Positions 44,606 through 51,402 of a stretch of 64,000 nucleotides of DNA are shown here, piece after piece. How positions within the stretch are numbered: position 1 is the stretch's first letter; the number at the start of each line of letters is the position of its first letter. The stretch comes from Natronomonas gomsonensis (lineage in GTDB: Archaea; Halobacteriota; Halobacteria; Halobacteriales; Haloarculaceae). Under the pieces are notes generated by a model, which searched no databases, had not been told where the DNA came from, and saw only the letters and a list, made by a program, of their open reading frames with translations. Where the stretch lies: positions 620,001 to 684,000 of the forward strand of contig NZ_JACAWU010000001.1 in NCBI RefSeq assembly GCF_013391635.1. Reading direction: 5' to 3'. The translations under genes and the position numbers were made by a program.

Positions 44606-45766
44606 ATGTTGGATTACGTGAACTTGGAGGCGGACCTCACCGAAGAAGAGCGGATGGTCAGAGACACCGCTCGTGACTTCGTCGAGGACCGCGTCAAGCC
44701 CGACGTCGGCGAACACTGGATTGAGGGCACCTTCCCGAAGGAACTCATCACCGAGATGGGCGAGTTGGGCTTTTACGCGCCGAACCTCGACGGGTACGGT
44801 CTTCCGAACCTCTCGGAGCGCGCCTACGGCATCCTGATGCAGGAACTGGAAGCCGGCGATTCGGGGCTTCGCTCGATGGCTTCCGTCCAGGGCGCCCTCG
44901 TCATGTATCCGATTCACTCCTTCGGTAGCGAAGAACAGAAGGAGGAGTACCTCTGGGACCTCGGGTCGGGCGAGAAGGTGGGCTGTTTCGGCCTCACCGA
45001 ACCCGAACACGGCTCGAACCCCTCGGCGATGGAGACCCACGCCGAAGCCGACGGCGACGGCTACGTCCTCAACGGCGCGAAAACCTGGATTACGAACTCC
45101 CCCATCTCCGACGTGGCCCTCGTCTGGGCGAAGGACCGCTCCGACGACGACACCGTCCGCGGGTTCCTCGTCGACACCGACAAGGCGGGCGTGACGACGA
45201 ACAAAATCGACGAGAAACTCTCGCTTCGCGCGTCGATTACGGGCGAAATTCACCTCAACGACGTCCGCGTCGAGGAAAGCGACGTCCTCCCCGGCGTCGA
45301 AGGGATGAAGGGGCCACTTTCGTGTCTGACCCAGGCGCGGTTCGGCATCGCCTGGGGCGCCGTCGGCGCCGCACGGGACTGCTTCGAGACGGCCCGGCAG
45401 TACGCCACCGACCGCGAGCAGTTCGGCGGCCCCATCGCGCGGTTCCAACTGCAGCAGGACAAACTCGCGGAGATGGCCACCCAGATTACGCTCGCCCAAC
45501 TGCTCATCTACCGACTGACCGACCTCAAGGAGCGCGGCGAGTTGCGGCCCGAACACGTCTCGATGGCCAAGCGGAACAACGTCCGCATGGCACGGGACCA
45601 GTCACGCATCGCCCGTGAGATGATCGGCGGCAACGGCATCACCGCCGACTACTCGCCGATGCGGCACATGACGAACCTCGAAACCGTCTACACCTACGAG
45701 GGCACCCACGACATTCACACTCTCATTCTCGGCCACGACCTCACCGGCTTCCAGGCGTTCCAATAG
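44606..45766 (+). CDS. Acyl-CoA dehydrogenase, glutaryl-CoA dehydrogenase-like
   Basis: 386-residue flavoenzyme. FAD and substrate contacts are visible in CFGLTEPEHGSNPSAMETHA and TWITNSPISDVALVWAK. The C-terminal helices hold YATDREQFGGPIARFQLQQDKLAEM and the catalytic base Glu365 in TYEGTHDIHTLILG. The SPMRHMTNLETVYTYEGTHDIH block is closest to glutaryl-CoA dehydrogenases, which oxidise and decarboxylate glutaryl-CoA to crotonyl-CoA in lysine/tryptophan breakdown. Activity on another short acyl-CoA is possible. Confidence 0.92.
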   Translation: MLDYVNLEADLTEEERMVRDTARDFVEDRVKPDVGEHWIEGTFPKELITEMGELGFYAPNLDGYGLPNLSERAYGILMQELEAGDSGLRSMASVQGALVMYPIHSFGSEEQKEEYLWDLGSGEKVGCFGLTEPEHGSNPSAMETHAEADGDGYVLNGAKTWITNSPISDVALVWAKDRSDDDTVRGFLVDTDKAGVTTNKIDEKLSLRASITGEIHLNDVRVEESDVLPGVEGMKGPLSCLTQARFGIAWGAVGAARDCFETARQYATDREQFGGPIARFQLQQDKLAEMATQITLAQLLIYRLTDLKERGELRPEHVSMAKRNNVRMARDQSRIAREMIGGNGITADYSPMRHMTNLETVYTYEGTHDIHTLILGHDLTGFQAFQ

Positions 45767-45778
45767 CGCCGAGGAGAA

Positions 45779-46564
45779 TCAGTCCCCGCCCAACGCCTCG
45801 AACGTCTTCTCGGCCCACCGGACCGCGAAATCGGCGCCGTGGTCGCGGTAGGCATCCGTGTTCAACGCCGCGAACGGCGTCGGGATATCGACATCGTGTT
45901 TGACCGCCGCACAGGCCAGTTCGGCGCCGTCGGCGAAGTCGGTGCGTCCCCTCGCGACGTCGCCGGAGAGGCCGGACAACCGCGGTTCGAGGCGCTCCCC
46001 GGCGTCGACCCACTCCTCGTACAGTCTCGGGTACTCGTCGTCCCAGTTCTCGAAGACGTCGCGGGTGTGCAAACCGACGTAGGCGTCGAACAGCGCCGCG
46101 GCGAGTTGGTAGGTGTCGGCCGACGACAGCAGCACCGCCTCGTCCAACGCGGCGTATCGGTCCTCGAAGAACCCGAGGAACTGTTCCGGGAGGCCCGTGC
46201 CGATTTCGACTACGGCGTTGGCGATGAGGAAATCGATGAACCCCTGTGGTGACCCCTCCAGTCGCGGTTTGACGAAGACGACCGGCGGGTCGGTCTGTCG
46301 GGTCCACGCGACGCCGCCGTCGCCCGGCGCGCCGATGGTGAACTCCCCACCCGCGATTCGGTGGAGCGTTTCGGGTGCGTCGTCGGGAACCCACGCCTCG
46401 GGGTAGGCAAGCGGGTCCAGCGAATCGACTATCGGGAGGAGGTTCTCCGCGACTTCGGGCGGGAGCGTCTCGAAGTCGCCCTCCGTGTCGAGGACGATTG
46501 TCCCGGGAGCCTGCGCTTCCCGGAGCGCTTCGAGTTCCCCGTCGAGTTCACGTGGTTCGAACAT
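45779..46564 (-). CDS. Conserved haloarchaeal protein, unknown function
   Basis: 261-residue soluble, acidic protein, largely alpha-helical in its second half. Characteristic blocks are GGVAWTRQTDPPVVFVKPRLEGSP and AVRWAEKTFEAL at the C-terminus. I recognise it as a haloarchaea-specific hypothetical family but can name no activity. It is convergent with the acyl-CoA dehydrogenase (12-bp gap) and downstream of a 29-residue membrane peptide gene in the same orientation, likely one transcript. Confidence 0.78.
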   Translation of the reverse strand: MFEPRELDGELEALREAQAPGTIVLDTEGDFETLPPEVAENLLPIVDSLDPLAYPEAWVPDDAPETLHRIAGGEFTIGAPGDGGVAWTRQTDPPVVFVKPRLEGSPQGFIDFLIANAVVEIGTGLPEQFLGFFEDRYAALDEAVLLSSADTYQLAAALFDAYVGLHTRDVFENWDDEYPRLYEEWVDAGERLEPRLSGLSGDVARGRTDFADGAELACAAVKHDVDIPTPFAALNTDAYRDHGADFAVRWAEKTFEALGGD

Positions 46565-46570
46565 CCCGCC

Positions 46571-46660
46571 TCACGCCATCGAGATGACGACGAGCAACGC
46601 GAGGGCGACGACGACCGAGACGCCGACCGTTCCGAGGACGACTTTGGTGGCCTGACTCAT
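46571..46660 (-). CDS. 29-residue single-span membrane peptide
   Basis: ATG at 46660 to TGA at 46571-46573 encodes MSQATKVVLG followed by a continuous hydrophobic helix ending in VVISMA. TTTAAA at 46685-46690, 24 bases upstream of the ATG, fits a leaderless promoter. The gene ends six bases before the start of the downstream gene, so it probably leads a two-gene operon. Function unknown. Confidence 0.6.
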   Translation of the reverse strand: MSQATKVVLGTVGVSVVVALALLVVISMA

Positions 46661-46742
46661 ATGCGAGCGTTCCGCGGGAACCCGTTTAAAGCCTTCAGTT
46701 CCGTCGCGTCGGAGTTATGCGGTCGGCGCCACGGCAGGACGT

Positions 46743-47132
46743 ATGGAACGGAACCGCGTCTCCACGGGCACCGAATGGGAACCGAAGGTCGGCTACTCCC
46801 GAGCGATTGCCGTCGACGACAGAATCCTCGTTTCGGGGACGACGGCAACCGACGAAGACGGCGACCCCGTCGCGCCCGGCGACCCGGAACGACAAACCCG
46901 CAGAGCGCTGGAAATCGTCGTCGACGCCATCGAGGACGCCGGCGGTCGTCGCGAGGACGTGGTTCGAACCCGGATGTACGTCGTCGACGCCGACGACTGG
47001 GAAACGGTGGGTGAGGTCCACGGCGAGTTCTTCGGGGACGTACGCCCCGCCTCGACGATGGTCGAGGTGTCGAGTCTCATCGGCCCCGAGTACGTCGTCG
47101 AGGTTGAAGCCGAGGCCGTCGTCGGCGGGTAA
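46743..47132 (+). CDS. RidA/YjgF family deaminase-like protein
   Basis: 129-residue protein of the RidA superfamily, which hydrolyses reactive enamine/imine intermediates of PLP enzymes. Blocks: EWEPKVGYSRAIAVDDRILVSGTTAT, QTRRALEIVVDAIEDAGG, DVVRTRMYVVDADDW with the conserved Arg, and RPASTMVEVSSLIGPEYVVEVEAEAV. It forms trimers in known members. Downstream lies a hairpin-rich intergenic region shared with the orc1 3' end. Confidence 0.92.
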   Translation: MERNRVSTGTEWEPKVGYSRAIAVDDRILVSGTTATDEDGDPVAPGDPERQTRRALEIVVDAIEDAGGRREDVVRTRMYVVDADDWETVGEVHGEFFGDVRPASTMVEVSSLIGPEYVVEVEAEAVVGG

Positions 47133-47438
47133 GGATACGATTCTCCATACGAAACGAAGGGGTTCAGTAGAGGACGAGCATCCGCGAGCGAACGGAGTGA
47201 CCAGCTCGTGCCCGCGGTGCTTGTGAATGCTATTGTACGCCGAGCGATAGCGAGGCGTTTCACCACGCGAGCGCCCCAGGCGCGAGCGTGGGACCAAGGG
47301 TCGACCATAGGGAGGCCCGCAGTGTCTTTTTCATCGACGTTCGTCAGAGCAAAGCTCTGACGCAGCCCATCAGAAATCTTCGATTTCTGAGGACGTTTTT
47401 GCCGCGAGGCGCGCAGCGCCGAGCGTGCAAAAAGGTCG
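47133..47438. repeat. Hairpin array between ridA and orc1
   Basis: 306 bp without a gene but dense in inverted repeats: CACGC...GCGTG with inner GCGCC/GGCGC (about 47261-47287), GTCAGAGC/GCTCTGAC with loop AAA (about 47342-47360), TCAGAAATC/GATTTCTGA with loop TTC (about 47370-47390), and TTTTGC...GCAAAA with inner GGCGC/GCGCC (about 47396-47432). The first 30 bp also contain an ORB-like box. These may be convergent terminators, extragenic palindromes or a structured RNA. Confidence 0.55.
47143..47165 (+). promoter_or_regulatory. ORB-like box downstream of ridA
   Basis: Reads TCCA-TAC-GAAAC-G-AAGGGG-T, exactly the spacing TCCA-N3-GAAAC-N-RRGGGG of the ORBs at oriC1. It lies 2.0-2.5 kb from the origin on the far side of orc1. 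A chance match is unlikely but not excluded; it could be an extra Orc1 site. Confidence 0.45.
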
Positions 47439-49193
47439 TTAGTTGTCGAACCGCGCCTGCACGAACGGTTGGGCTTCCTCGACTTCACCGACCCGGGAAT
47501 CCGAGAGGAGGACGGCCTCGGTTTCGTCGAGCGGAACCGAGAGGCTGATTTCCTTCGTTCGGCCGTAGCGACCCTTCGAGACGACGACGGCGTTGACGAT
47601 GCCGAGCATGTCGAGTTCGCTGATGAGGTCGGTGACGCGGCGTTGGGTGAGCACGTCGGCGTCGATCTCCTGACAGAGTCGCTTGTAGATGTTGAACACC
47701 TCGCCGGTGTTGATGTTGTGGACGCCGTTTTCCTCCAAGAGGATGGTGGCATAGAGGACGAGTTTCGACTGGGTCGGGAGCGTCCGAACGACTTCGACGA
47801 CGCGGTCGAGTTCGATTTTCTCCTGGGCGTGACGGACGTGTTTCTCCTCGACGGTCTCAGTGCGGTCGCGTTCGGCGAGCTCACCCGCGGTTCGAAGCAG
47901 GTCCAGCGCCCGACGGGCGTCGCCGTGTTCCTGTGCGGCGAAAGCGGCACACAGTGGAATCACGTCATCAGAAAGCGTGTCGGGTTTGAACGAGATTTCC
48001 GAACGGTGTTGGAGGATGTCCCGGAGTTGTGTCGCGTCGTACGGCGGGAAGACGATTTCCTCCTCGCCGAGACTGGATTTGACGCGAGGGTCGAGAAAGT
48101 CGGTGAACTTCAGGTCGTTGGAGATGCCCATAATCGACACCCGGGAGTTCTCTAACTCGGAGTTCATCCGCGAGAGGTTGTAGAGCGTGTCGTCGCCCGA
48201 CTTCTCGACGAGTTTGTCGATTTCGTCGAGCATGATGACGACCACGCGCTCGTGGTAGTCGACCGCGTCGAAGAACGTCGAGTACACCCGGTCGGTCGGC
48301 CATCCCGTCATCGGGACGGGTTCGAACTCCTCGAGGTCGTCTTCGAGGTCCCGAATCTTGGTTTCGACCGCCGCGACGCTGTCGAACTCGGTGTCCTCGA
48401 GAACCGAGGGGTCCGCCGCGGCGTCGTCTCGAAGGTCGTCGAGTTCGTCGAGTCGGCGCTCGATGTAGGCCTCGTTTTTCTCGATGAACTTGTTCGCGAG
48501 CTGTGCGAGCACGCGGTACTGGGTGTCGGTCACCTCGCAGTTGATGTACTCGACCTCACAGGGGACCTCGTACTTCTCGGAGGTCGTCTCCAACTCCTCG
48601 GAGACGAACTTCGCGCTGGCGGTCTTTCCGGTCCCCGTCTTGCCGTAGATGAGAATGTTCGACGGCGTCTCCCCGCGCAGGGCCGTGACGAGGATGGTCG
48701 CCATGTTGTTGATCTGCTCCTCGCGGTGGGGGAGTTTCCGCGGGGTGTAGGAGGGACGGAGTACCTCCTTGTTCTCGAAGATGGGTTCGCCTTCGAGCAA
48801 GTCGTCGAACAAGCCACGAGAGGCCTCGTCGGCCTCCTCGTCGGCGGCGGCGTCGAGGTCGAGGTCCTCCAAATCGACATCCCCGGAGAACCCGTCGACG
48901 CTGCGTCCCTGTGTGTCGACGTCCGTGGCGTCGACGCTGGCGTCGACGGCCGACCCCTCCGCTTCCGGTGGAGAATCACCGTCATTTGGGGCTATTTCTT
49001 CGGATTCCGGTGCCGGTACCTCCCCCTCACCAGTCGCCGGGTCGGTCCTCTCGGACCCATCCGTCGCTGTCGAGGCCGAGTCGTCGGTGGAGCCACGGCT
49101 CTCCTCGGTGGTCGAGGTACCTACGTCCGAGTCGTCGGATACCGCCGAACTATCACCTCCGTCAGTTGATGTGTTCGAATCGTCGTCTGTCAT
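47439..49193 (-). CDS. orc1: Orc1/Cdc6 replication initiator
   Basis: 584 residues from ATG 49193. The first ~125 residues are an acidic Ser/Thr/Asp low-complexity leader. The AAA+ domain follows: ILIYGKTGTGKTASAKFV (Walker A), VVVIMLDEIDKLV (Walker B), MGISNDLKF (sensor I) and GDARRALDLLRTAGE (sensor II). The C-terminal winged-helix domain (about 495-580) binds ORBs. The gene flanks oriC1 and has an ORB directly in front of its start, so it should recognise the origin and control its own expression. The length of the acidic leader is unusual compared with Sulfolobus Orc1. Confidence 0.97.
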   Translation of the reverse strand: MTDDDSNTSTDGGDSSAVSDDSDVGTSTTEESRGSTDDSASTATDGSERTDPATGEGEVPAPESEEIAPNDGDSPPEAEGSAVDASVDATDVDTQGRSVDGFSGDVDLEDLDLDAAADEEADEASRGLFDDLLEGEPIFENKEVLRPSYTPRKLPHREEQINNMATILVTALRGETPSNILIYGKTGTGKTASAKFVSEELETTSEKYEVPCEVEYINCEVTDTQYRVLAQLANKFIEKNEAYIERRLDELDDLRDDAAADPSVLEDTEFDSVAAVETKIRDLEDDLEEFEPVPMTGWPTDRVYSTFFDAVDYHERVVVIMLDEIDKLVEKSGDDTLYNLSRMNSELENSRVSIMGISNDLKFTDFLDPRVKSSLGEEEIVFPPYDATQLRDILQHRSEISFKPDTLSDDVIPLCAAFAAQEHGDARRALDLLRTAGELAERDRTETVEEKHVRHAQEKIELDRVVEVVRTLPTQSKLVLYATILLEENGVHNINTGEVFNIYKRLCQEIDADVLTQRRVTDLISELDMLGIVNAVVVSKGRYGRTKEISLSVPLDETEAVLLSDSRVGEVEEAQPFVQARFDN

Positions 49194-49202
49194 CGTTCTG
49201 AA

Positions 49203-49223
49203 CCCCCCTGTTTCAGGTGGAAC
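49203..49223 (-). promoter_or_regulatory. ORB 1, in the orc1 promoter
   Basis: On the minus strand GTTCCA-CCT-GAAAC-A-GGGGGG. It ends nine bases before the orc1 ATG, so Orc1 bound here would cover the transcription start or leader and repress its own gene. Confidence 0.75.
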
Positions 49224-49299
49224 GTCCCTGCGCGACGGCCGAGCAGGCCAGAGAGAGGCGATAGACGCCTGCTGTGTGGAATCAGGTCGAATTCGGCCG

Positions 49300-49325
49300 T
49301 CCAATTGATGCAGGGGAACCGATGG
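49300..49325 (+). repeat. Expanded ORB-like repeat, copy 1
   Basis: TCCA-ATTGATGCAGGG-GAACC-G-ATGG. It keeps both ORB half motifs but separates them by 12 instead of 3 bases. A second copy with the same TTGATGCA core and spacing lies 290 bp to the right. Confidence 0.5.
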
Positions 49326-49402
49326 TGGAATGCGGTATTAAACGTTGCGGTGCGATTACCTGAAACTACGATTGATTCAGTCTCGACGGGATTGTATTCG
49401 GC

Positions 49403-49428
49403 CCGTCACGCTCGAGGGGTCGTGACGG
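49403..49428. repeat. Perfect 8-bp inverted repeat in the origin region
   Basis: CCGTCACG (49403-49410) and CGTGACGG (49421-49428) separated by ten bases. It lies between the two expanded ORB copies. It could form a hairpin in RNA or single-stranded DNA, or bind a dimeric protein. Confidence 0.45.
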
Positions 49429-49589
49429 ACACGGGCTCAGTAGCTGGGTTTAGGACGGTCCTACGAGCGGATACCGAGGAGGTAAGACGAGTGTAACGGT
49501 CGAATTCGGGACTCGTGGTCGCTGGTCGGGACCCATTTGAGAAGGTCTCGGAGCCGGTGAGGTGGTGGTGAGGTGACGGTGAATAAGGG

Positions 49590-49618
49590 TTCCAGTTGAT
49601 GCACGGGAAACGGAGGGG
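49590..49618 (+). repeat. Expanded ORB-like repeat, copy 2
   Basis: TTCCA-GTTGATGCACGG-GAAAC-G-GAGGGG: complete ORB halves separated by 12 bases. Its G-run ends three bases before ORB 2 begins on the other strand, so the two form an inverted back-to-back pair. Confidence 0.55.
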
Positions 49619-49621
49619 ATT

Positions 49622-49651
49622 ACCCCCACACCCCTTTGTTTCGAGTGGAAC
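49622..49651 (-). promoter_or_regulatory. ORB 2, left of the unwinding element
   Basis: On the minus strand GTTCCA-CTC-GAAAC-A-AAGGGG followed by TGTGGGGGT, the full haloarchaeal ORB with its extended G-string. It points away from the AT-rich element. Confidence 0.85.
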
Positions 49652-49686
49652 GCGAGAGGGGATGGGTGGGGTAATCGTGGCTGAGG

Positions 49687-49860
49687 TGTCTCCTAACTAA
49701 GTAAGATTTATATACAGTAGACTTAAACCAAAGCCGCACTAGAGAAGAAAGGAATTAGTCTAGTTGTTTTCCTTGTTGTGTTGCTAGGAATCTGGAGCTA
49801 GCAACCGATATTCTAGCCTAGTTCGTTCACTAAATCTAGATATACTAACAACTCCCCGCC
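49687..49860. other. AT-rich DNA unwinding element with CTAG cluster
   Basis: The most AT-rich stretch of the region, between ORB 2 and ORB 3. It carries CTAG at 49739, 49760, 49784, 49798, 49813, 49818 and 49836 (first bases). Such AT-rich DNA between inverted ORBs is where Orc1 opens the helix. The CTAG density is extraordinary for this genome (see findings). Confidence 0.85.
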
Positions 49861-49892
49861 CTTCCCAACACACCCACCCGCCCCTTCTCACC

Positions 49893-49921
49893 GTTCCAGT
49901 TGAAACAGGGGGGTGGGGGTG
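49893..49921 (+). promoter_or_regulatory. ORB 3, right of the unwinding element
   Basis: GTTCCA-GTT-GAAAC-A-GGGGGG followed by TGGGGGTG on the plus strand, a full ORB with extended G-string, in mirror orientation to ORB 2. Confidence 0.87.
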
Positions 49922-49957
49922 TCTCGCCCATCGACTCTGCTTAAATTCGACCGGGAA

Positions 49958-49990
49958 TCCACAGGCGAACCGTCAGTGACCCAGCCCACT
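49958..49990 (+). repeat. Short degenerate tandem repeats right of ORB 3
   Basis: Two 13-base units, CCCACTAACCAAA and CCCACTGACCAAA (about 49984-50009 when the preceding CAG is counted from the line start), followed by partial units CCAACCGACCA. Position is approximate. Purine-poor direct repeats next to an origin may be protein sites or slippage products. Confidence 0.35.
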
Positions 49991-50102
49991 AACCAAACCC
50001 ACTGACCAAACCAACCGACCAGCAGTCGCTGGTTGAGCAGTCACTGACCGAGAGGTCCTCGAGCGAGTGCTGTCGGAGTTTCCTCGTCGACCGTCTCGAA
50101 GT

Positions 50103-50140
50103 ACGTGCGGTGCATAGTCTCGGAACACGTGCGGTGCATA
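50103..50140 (+). repeat. 14-bp direct repeat upstream of oapA
   Basis: ACGTGCGGTGCATA at 50103-50116 and again at 50127-50140, start-to-start distance 24 bases (a little over two helix turns). The spacing is suitable for two protein molecules on one face of the DNA. Confidence 0.5.
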
Positions 50141-50243
50141 TCCGGCGATGAATACGGCGACTCCCTTCGAGTGAGTCCCCCGATACGTCGGGATTCGGGG
50201 CTTACGTCGGTCGAAACGCCGAAGGTTCTGTCCGTTCCGTTAC

Positions 50244-50258
50244 GTGTGTCTGACACAC
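50244..50258. promoter_or_regulatory. Inverted repeat upstream of oapA
   Basis: GTGTGTC (50244-50250) and GACACAC (50252-50258) around a single central base, followed by an AT-containing stretch (TTAAGTGAATGCGGTATGG). It is probably an operator near the oapABC promoter. Confidence 0.45.
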
Positions 50259-50298
50259 AGTTAAGTGAATGCGGTATGGTAGTACGTGCAGAGCGACT

Positions 50299-50319
50299 CC
50301 GATTTCGAGTCGAAATCGG
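50299..50319. promoter_or_regulatory. 21-bp palindrome before oapA
   Basis: Perfect palindrome with a one-base centre (arms CCGATTTCGA and its complement) ending 17 bases before the oapA ATG. Its core TTTCGAGTCGAAA recurs exactly after oapC at 52197-52209. Confidence 0.6.
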
Positions 50320-50336
50320 GGCCGCGGGAGGATGAG

Positions 50337-50978
50337 ATGGGACTGTTAACCGAACTCAAATCGAGTATTTCCCGGGCGACGTCGAGCCTGTTTGCGGGCA
50401 GCGAGCCGAAGCGAATCGGCATTTACGGCCCTCCGAACGCGGGCAAGACGACGCTCGCCAATCGTATCGCTCGCGACTGGACCGGCGACGCCATCGGTCC
50501 CGAGAGCCACGTTCCCCACGAGACGCGACGCGCACGTCGCAAGGAGAACGTGGAGATCAAGCGAAACGGCAAGTCCGTCACCATCGACGTGGTGGACACC
50601 CCTGGCGTCACGACGAAAGTCGACTACAAGGAGTTCCTCGAACACGACATCGAGAAAGACGACGCCGTCCGTCGCTCCCGCGAGGCGACCGAAGGGGTCG
50701 CCGAGGCCATGCACTGGCTTCGGGAGGACGTCGACGGCGTCATTTACGTCCTCGATGCGACCGAGGACCCGTTCACGCAGGTGAACACGATGCTTATCGG
50801 CATCATCGAGAGCCAGGACCTGCCGGTGTTGATTTTCGCGAACAAAATCGACCTCGAAGAGGCAAGCGTTCAGCGAATCAGCAACGCGTTCCCCCAACAC
50901 GAGACGGTTCCGCTGTCGGCGCTGGAGGGAGACAACATGGACGAAGTGTACGACAAAATAGCGGAGTACTTCGGGTGA
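50337..50978 (+). CDS. oapA: Origin-associated GTPase OapA
   Basis: 213-residue small GTPase from ATG 50337. G1 is GIYGPPNAGKTTL (residues 28-40), G3 is DVVDTPGVTT, G4 is FANKIDL and G5 lies in TVPLSALEG. It resembles Era/YihA-like GTPases. In haloarchaea it is the first of three genes (oapABC) conserved next to oriC1; their role in replication is inferred from this linkage. The next gene follows after four bases. An upstream in-frame ATG would start inside the palindrome region and is less likely. Confidence 0.92.
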   Translation: MGLLTELKSSISRATSSLFAGSEPKRIGIYGPPNAGKTTLANRIARDWTGDAIGPESHVPHETRRARRKENVEIKRNGKSVTIDVVDTPGVTTKVDYKEFLEHDIEKDDAVRRSREATEGVAEAMHWLREDVDGVIYVLDATEDPFTQVNTMLIGIIESQDLPVLIFANKIDLEEASVQRISNAFPQHETVPLSALEGDNMDEVYDKIAEYFG

Positions 50979-50982
50979 CACC

Positions 50983-51384
50983 ATGCCCGAGATAACCACC
51001 GACGACGACGGCGAGGGACTGGGCGACGGCATCCAGATCGACATGATAAGCGCCGAGCGGATGCAGGACATGCGGACGATGGAGAAGATTCGCCTCATCC
51101 TCGACGGCGTCCACGACGGTAACATCGTCATCCTCGAGGAAGGGCTGGAACCCGAAGAGGAGTCGAAACTCATCGAGGTGACGATGTCGGAAATCAACCC
51201 CGACGGCTTCACCGGCATCGAAATCGAAACGTATCCGGGCGGCGACAGCGGCGACAGCGGGTTCCTCGGCCGCATCATGGGGAAAGACGAGCCGAACAAA
51301 CTGACCGTCATCGGTCCGGCGAACCGCATCGAGACGCTTCACAAAGACGAGACCCTCATCAGTACCCTCATCACGCGCACGTAA
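50983..51384 (+). CDS. oapB: Origin-associated protein OapB (DUF2073)
   Basis: 133 residues of the archaeal DUF2073 family. The blocks DMISAERMQDMRTMEKIRLILDGVHDGNIVILEEGL and EVTMSEINPDGFTGIEIETYP are typical. No enzymatic motif is visible. It is located between the GTPase and the zinc-ribbon protein, with a four-base gap to oapA and 18 bases to oapC, and is likely to form a complex with one of them. Confidence 0.92.
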   Translation: MPEITTDDDGEGLGDGIQIDMISAERMQDMRTMEKIRLILDGVHDGNIVILEEGLEPEEESKLIEVTMSEINPDGFTGIEIETYPGGDSGDSGFLGRIMGKDEPNKLTVIGPANRIETLHKDETLISTLITRT

Positions 51385-51402
51385 GGCGCGAACTACCACC
51401 CT

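Larger units (their letters stand above)
49194..50336. other. oriC1 replication origin region
   Basis: 1.14-kb gene-free region between orc1 and oapA. From left to right: ORB 1 at the orc1 promoter, expanded ORB copy 1, an 8-bp hairpin, expanded ORB copy 2 back-to-back with ORB 2, an AT-rich unwinding region (~49687-49860) with seven CTAG sites, ORB 3, short tandem repeats (49958-49990), direct repeats (50103-50140), and palindromes before oapA. ORB 2 and ORB 3 face each other across the AT-rich element with their G-runs outward, the arrangement known from haloarchaeal oriC1. This is very likely the main chromosomal origin. Confidence 0.9.

Noticed and set aside
47290-47437. Repeats beside orc1 considered as CRISPR array or transposon ends
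   Set aside because: The stems differ from each other, there are no regular repeats or spacers, and no transposase or cas gene is nearby.
50105-50335. Open frames in the origin region before oapA
   Set aside because: They run through direct repeats and palindromes, have no recognisable protein features, and the oapA start at 50337 fits the family N-terminus.
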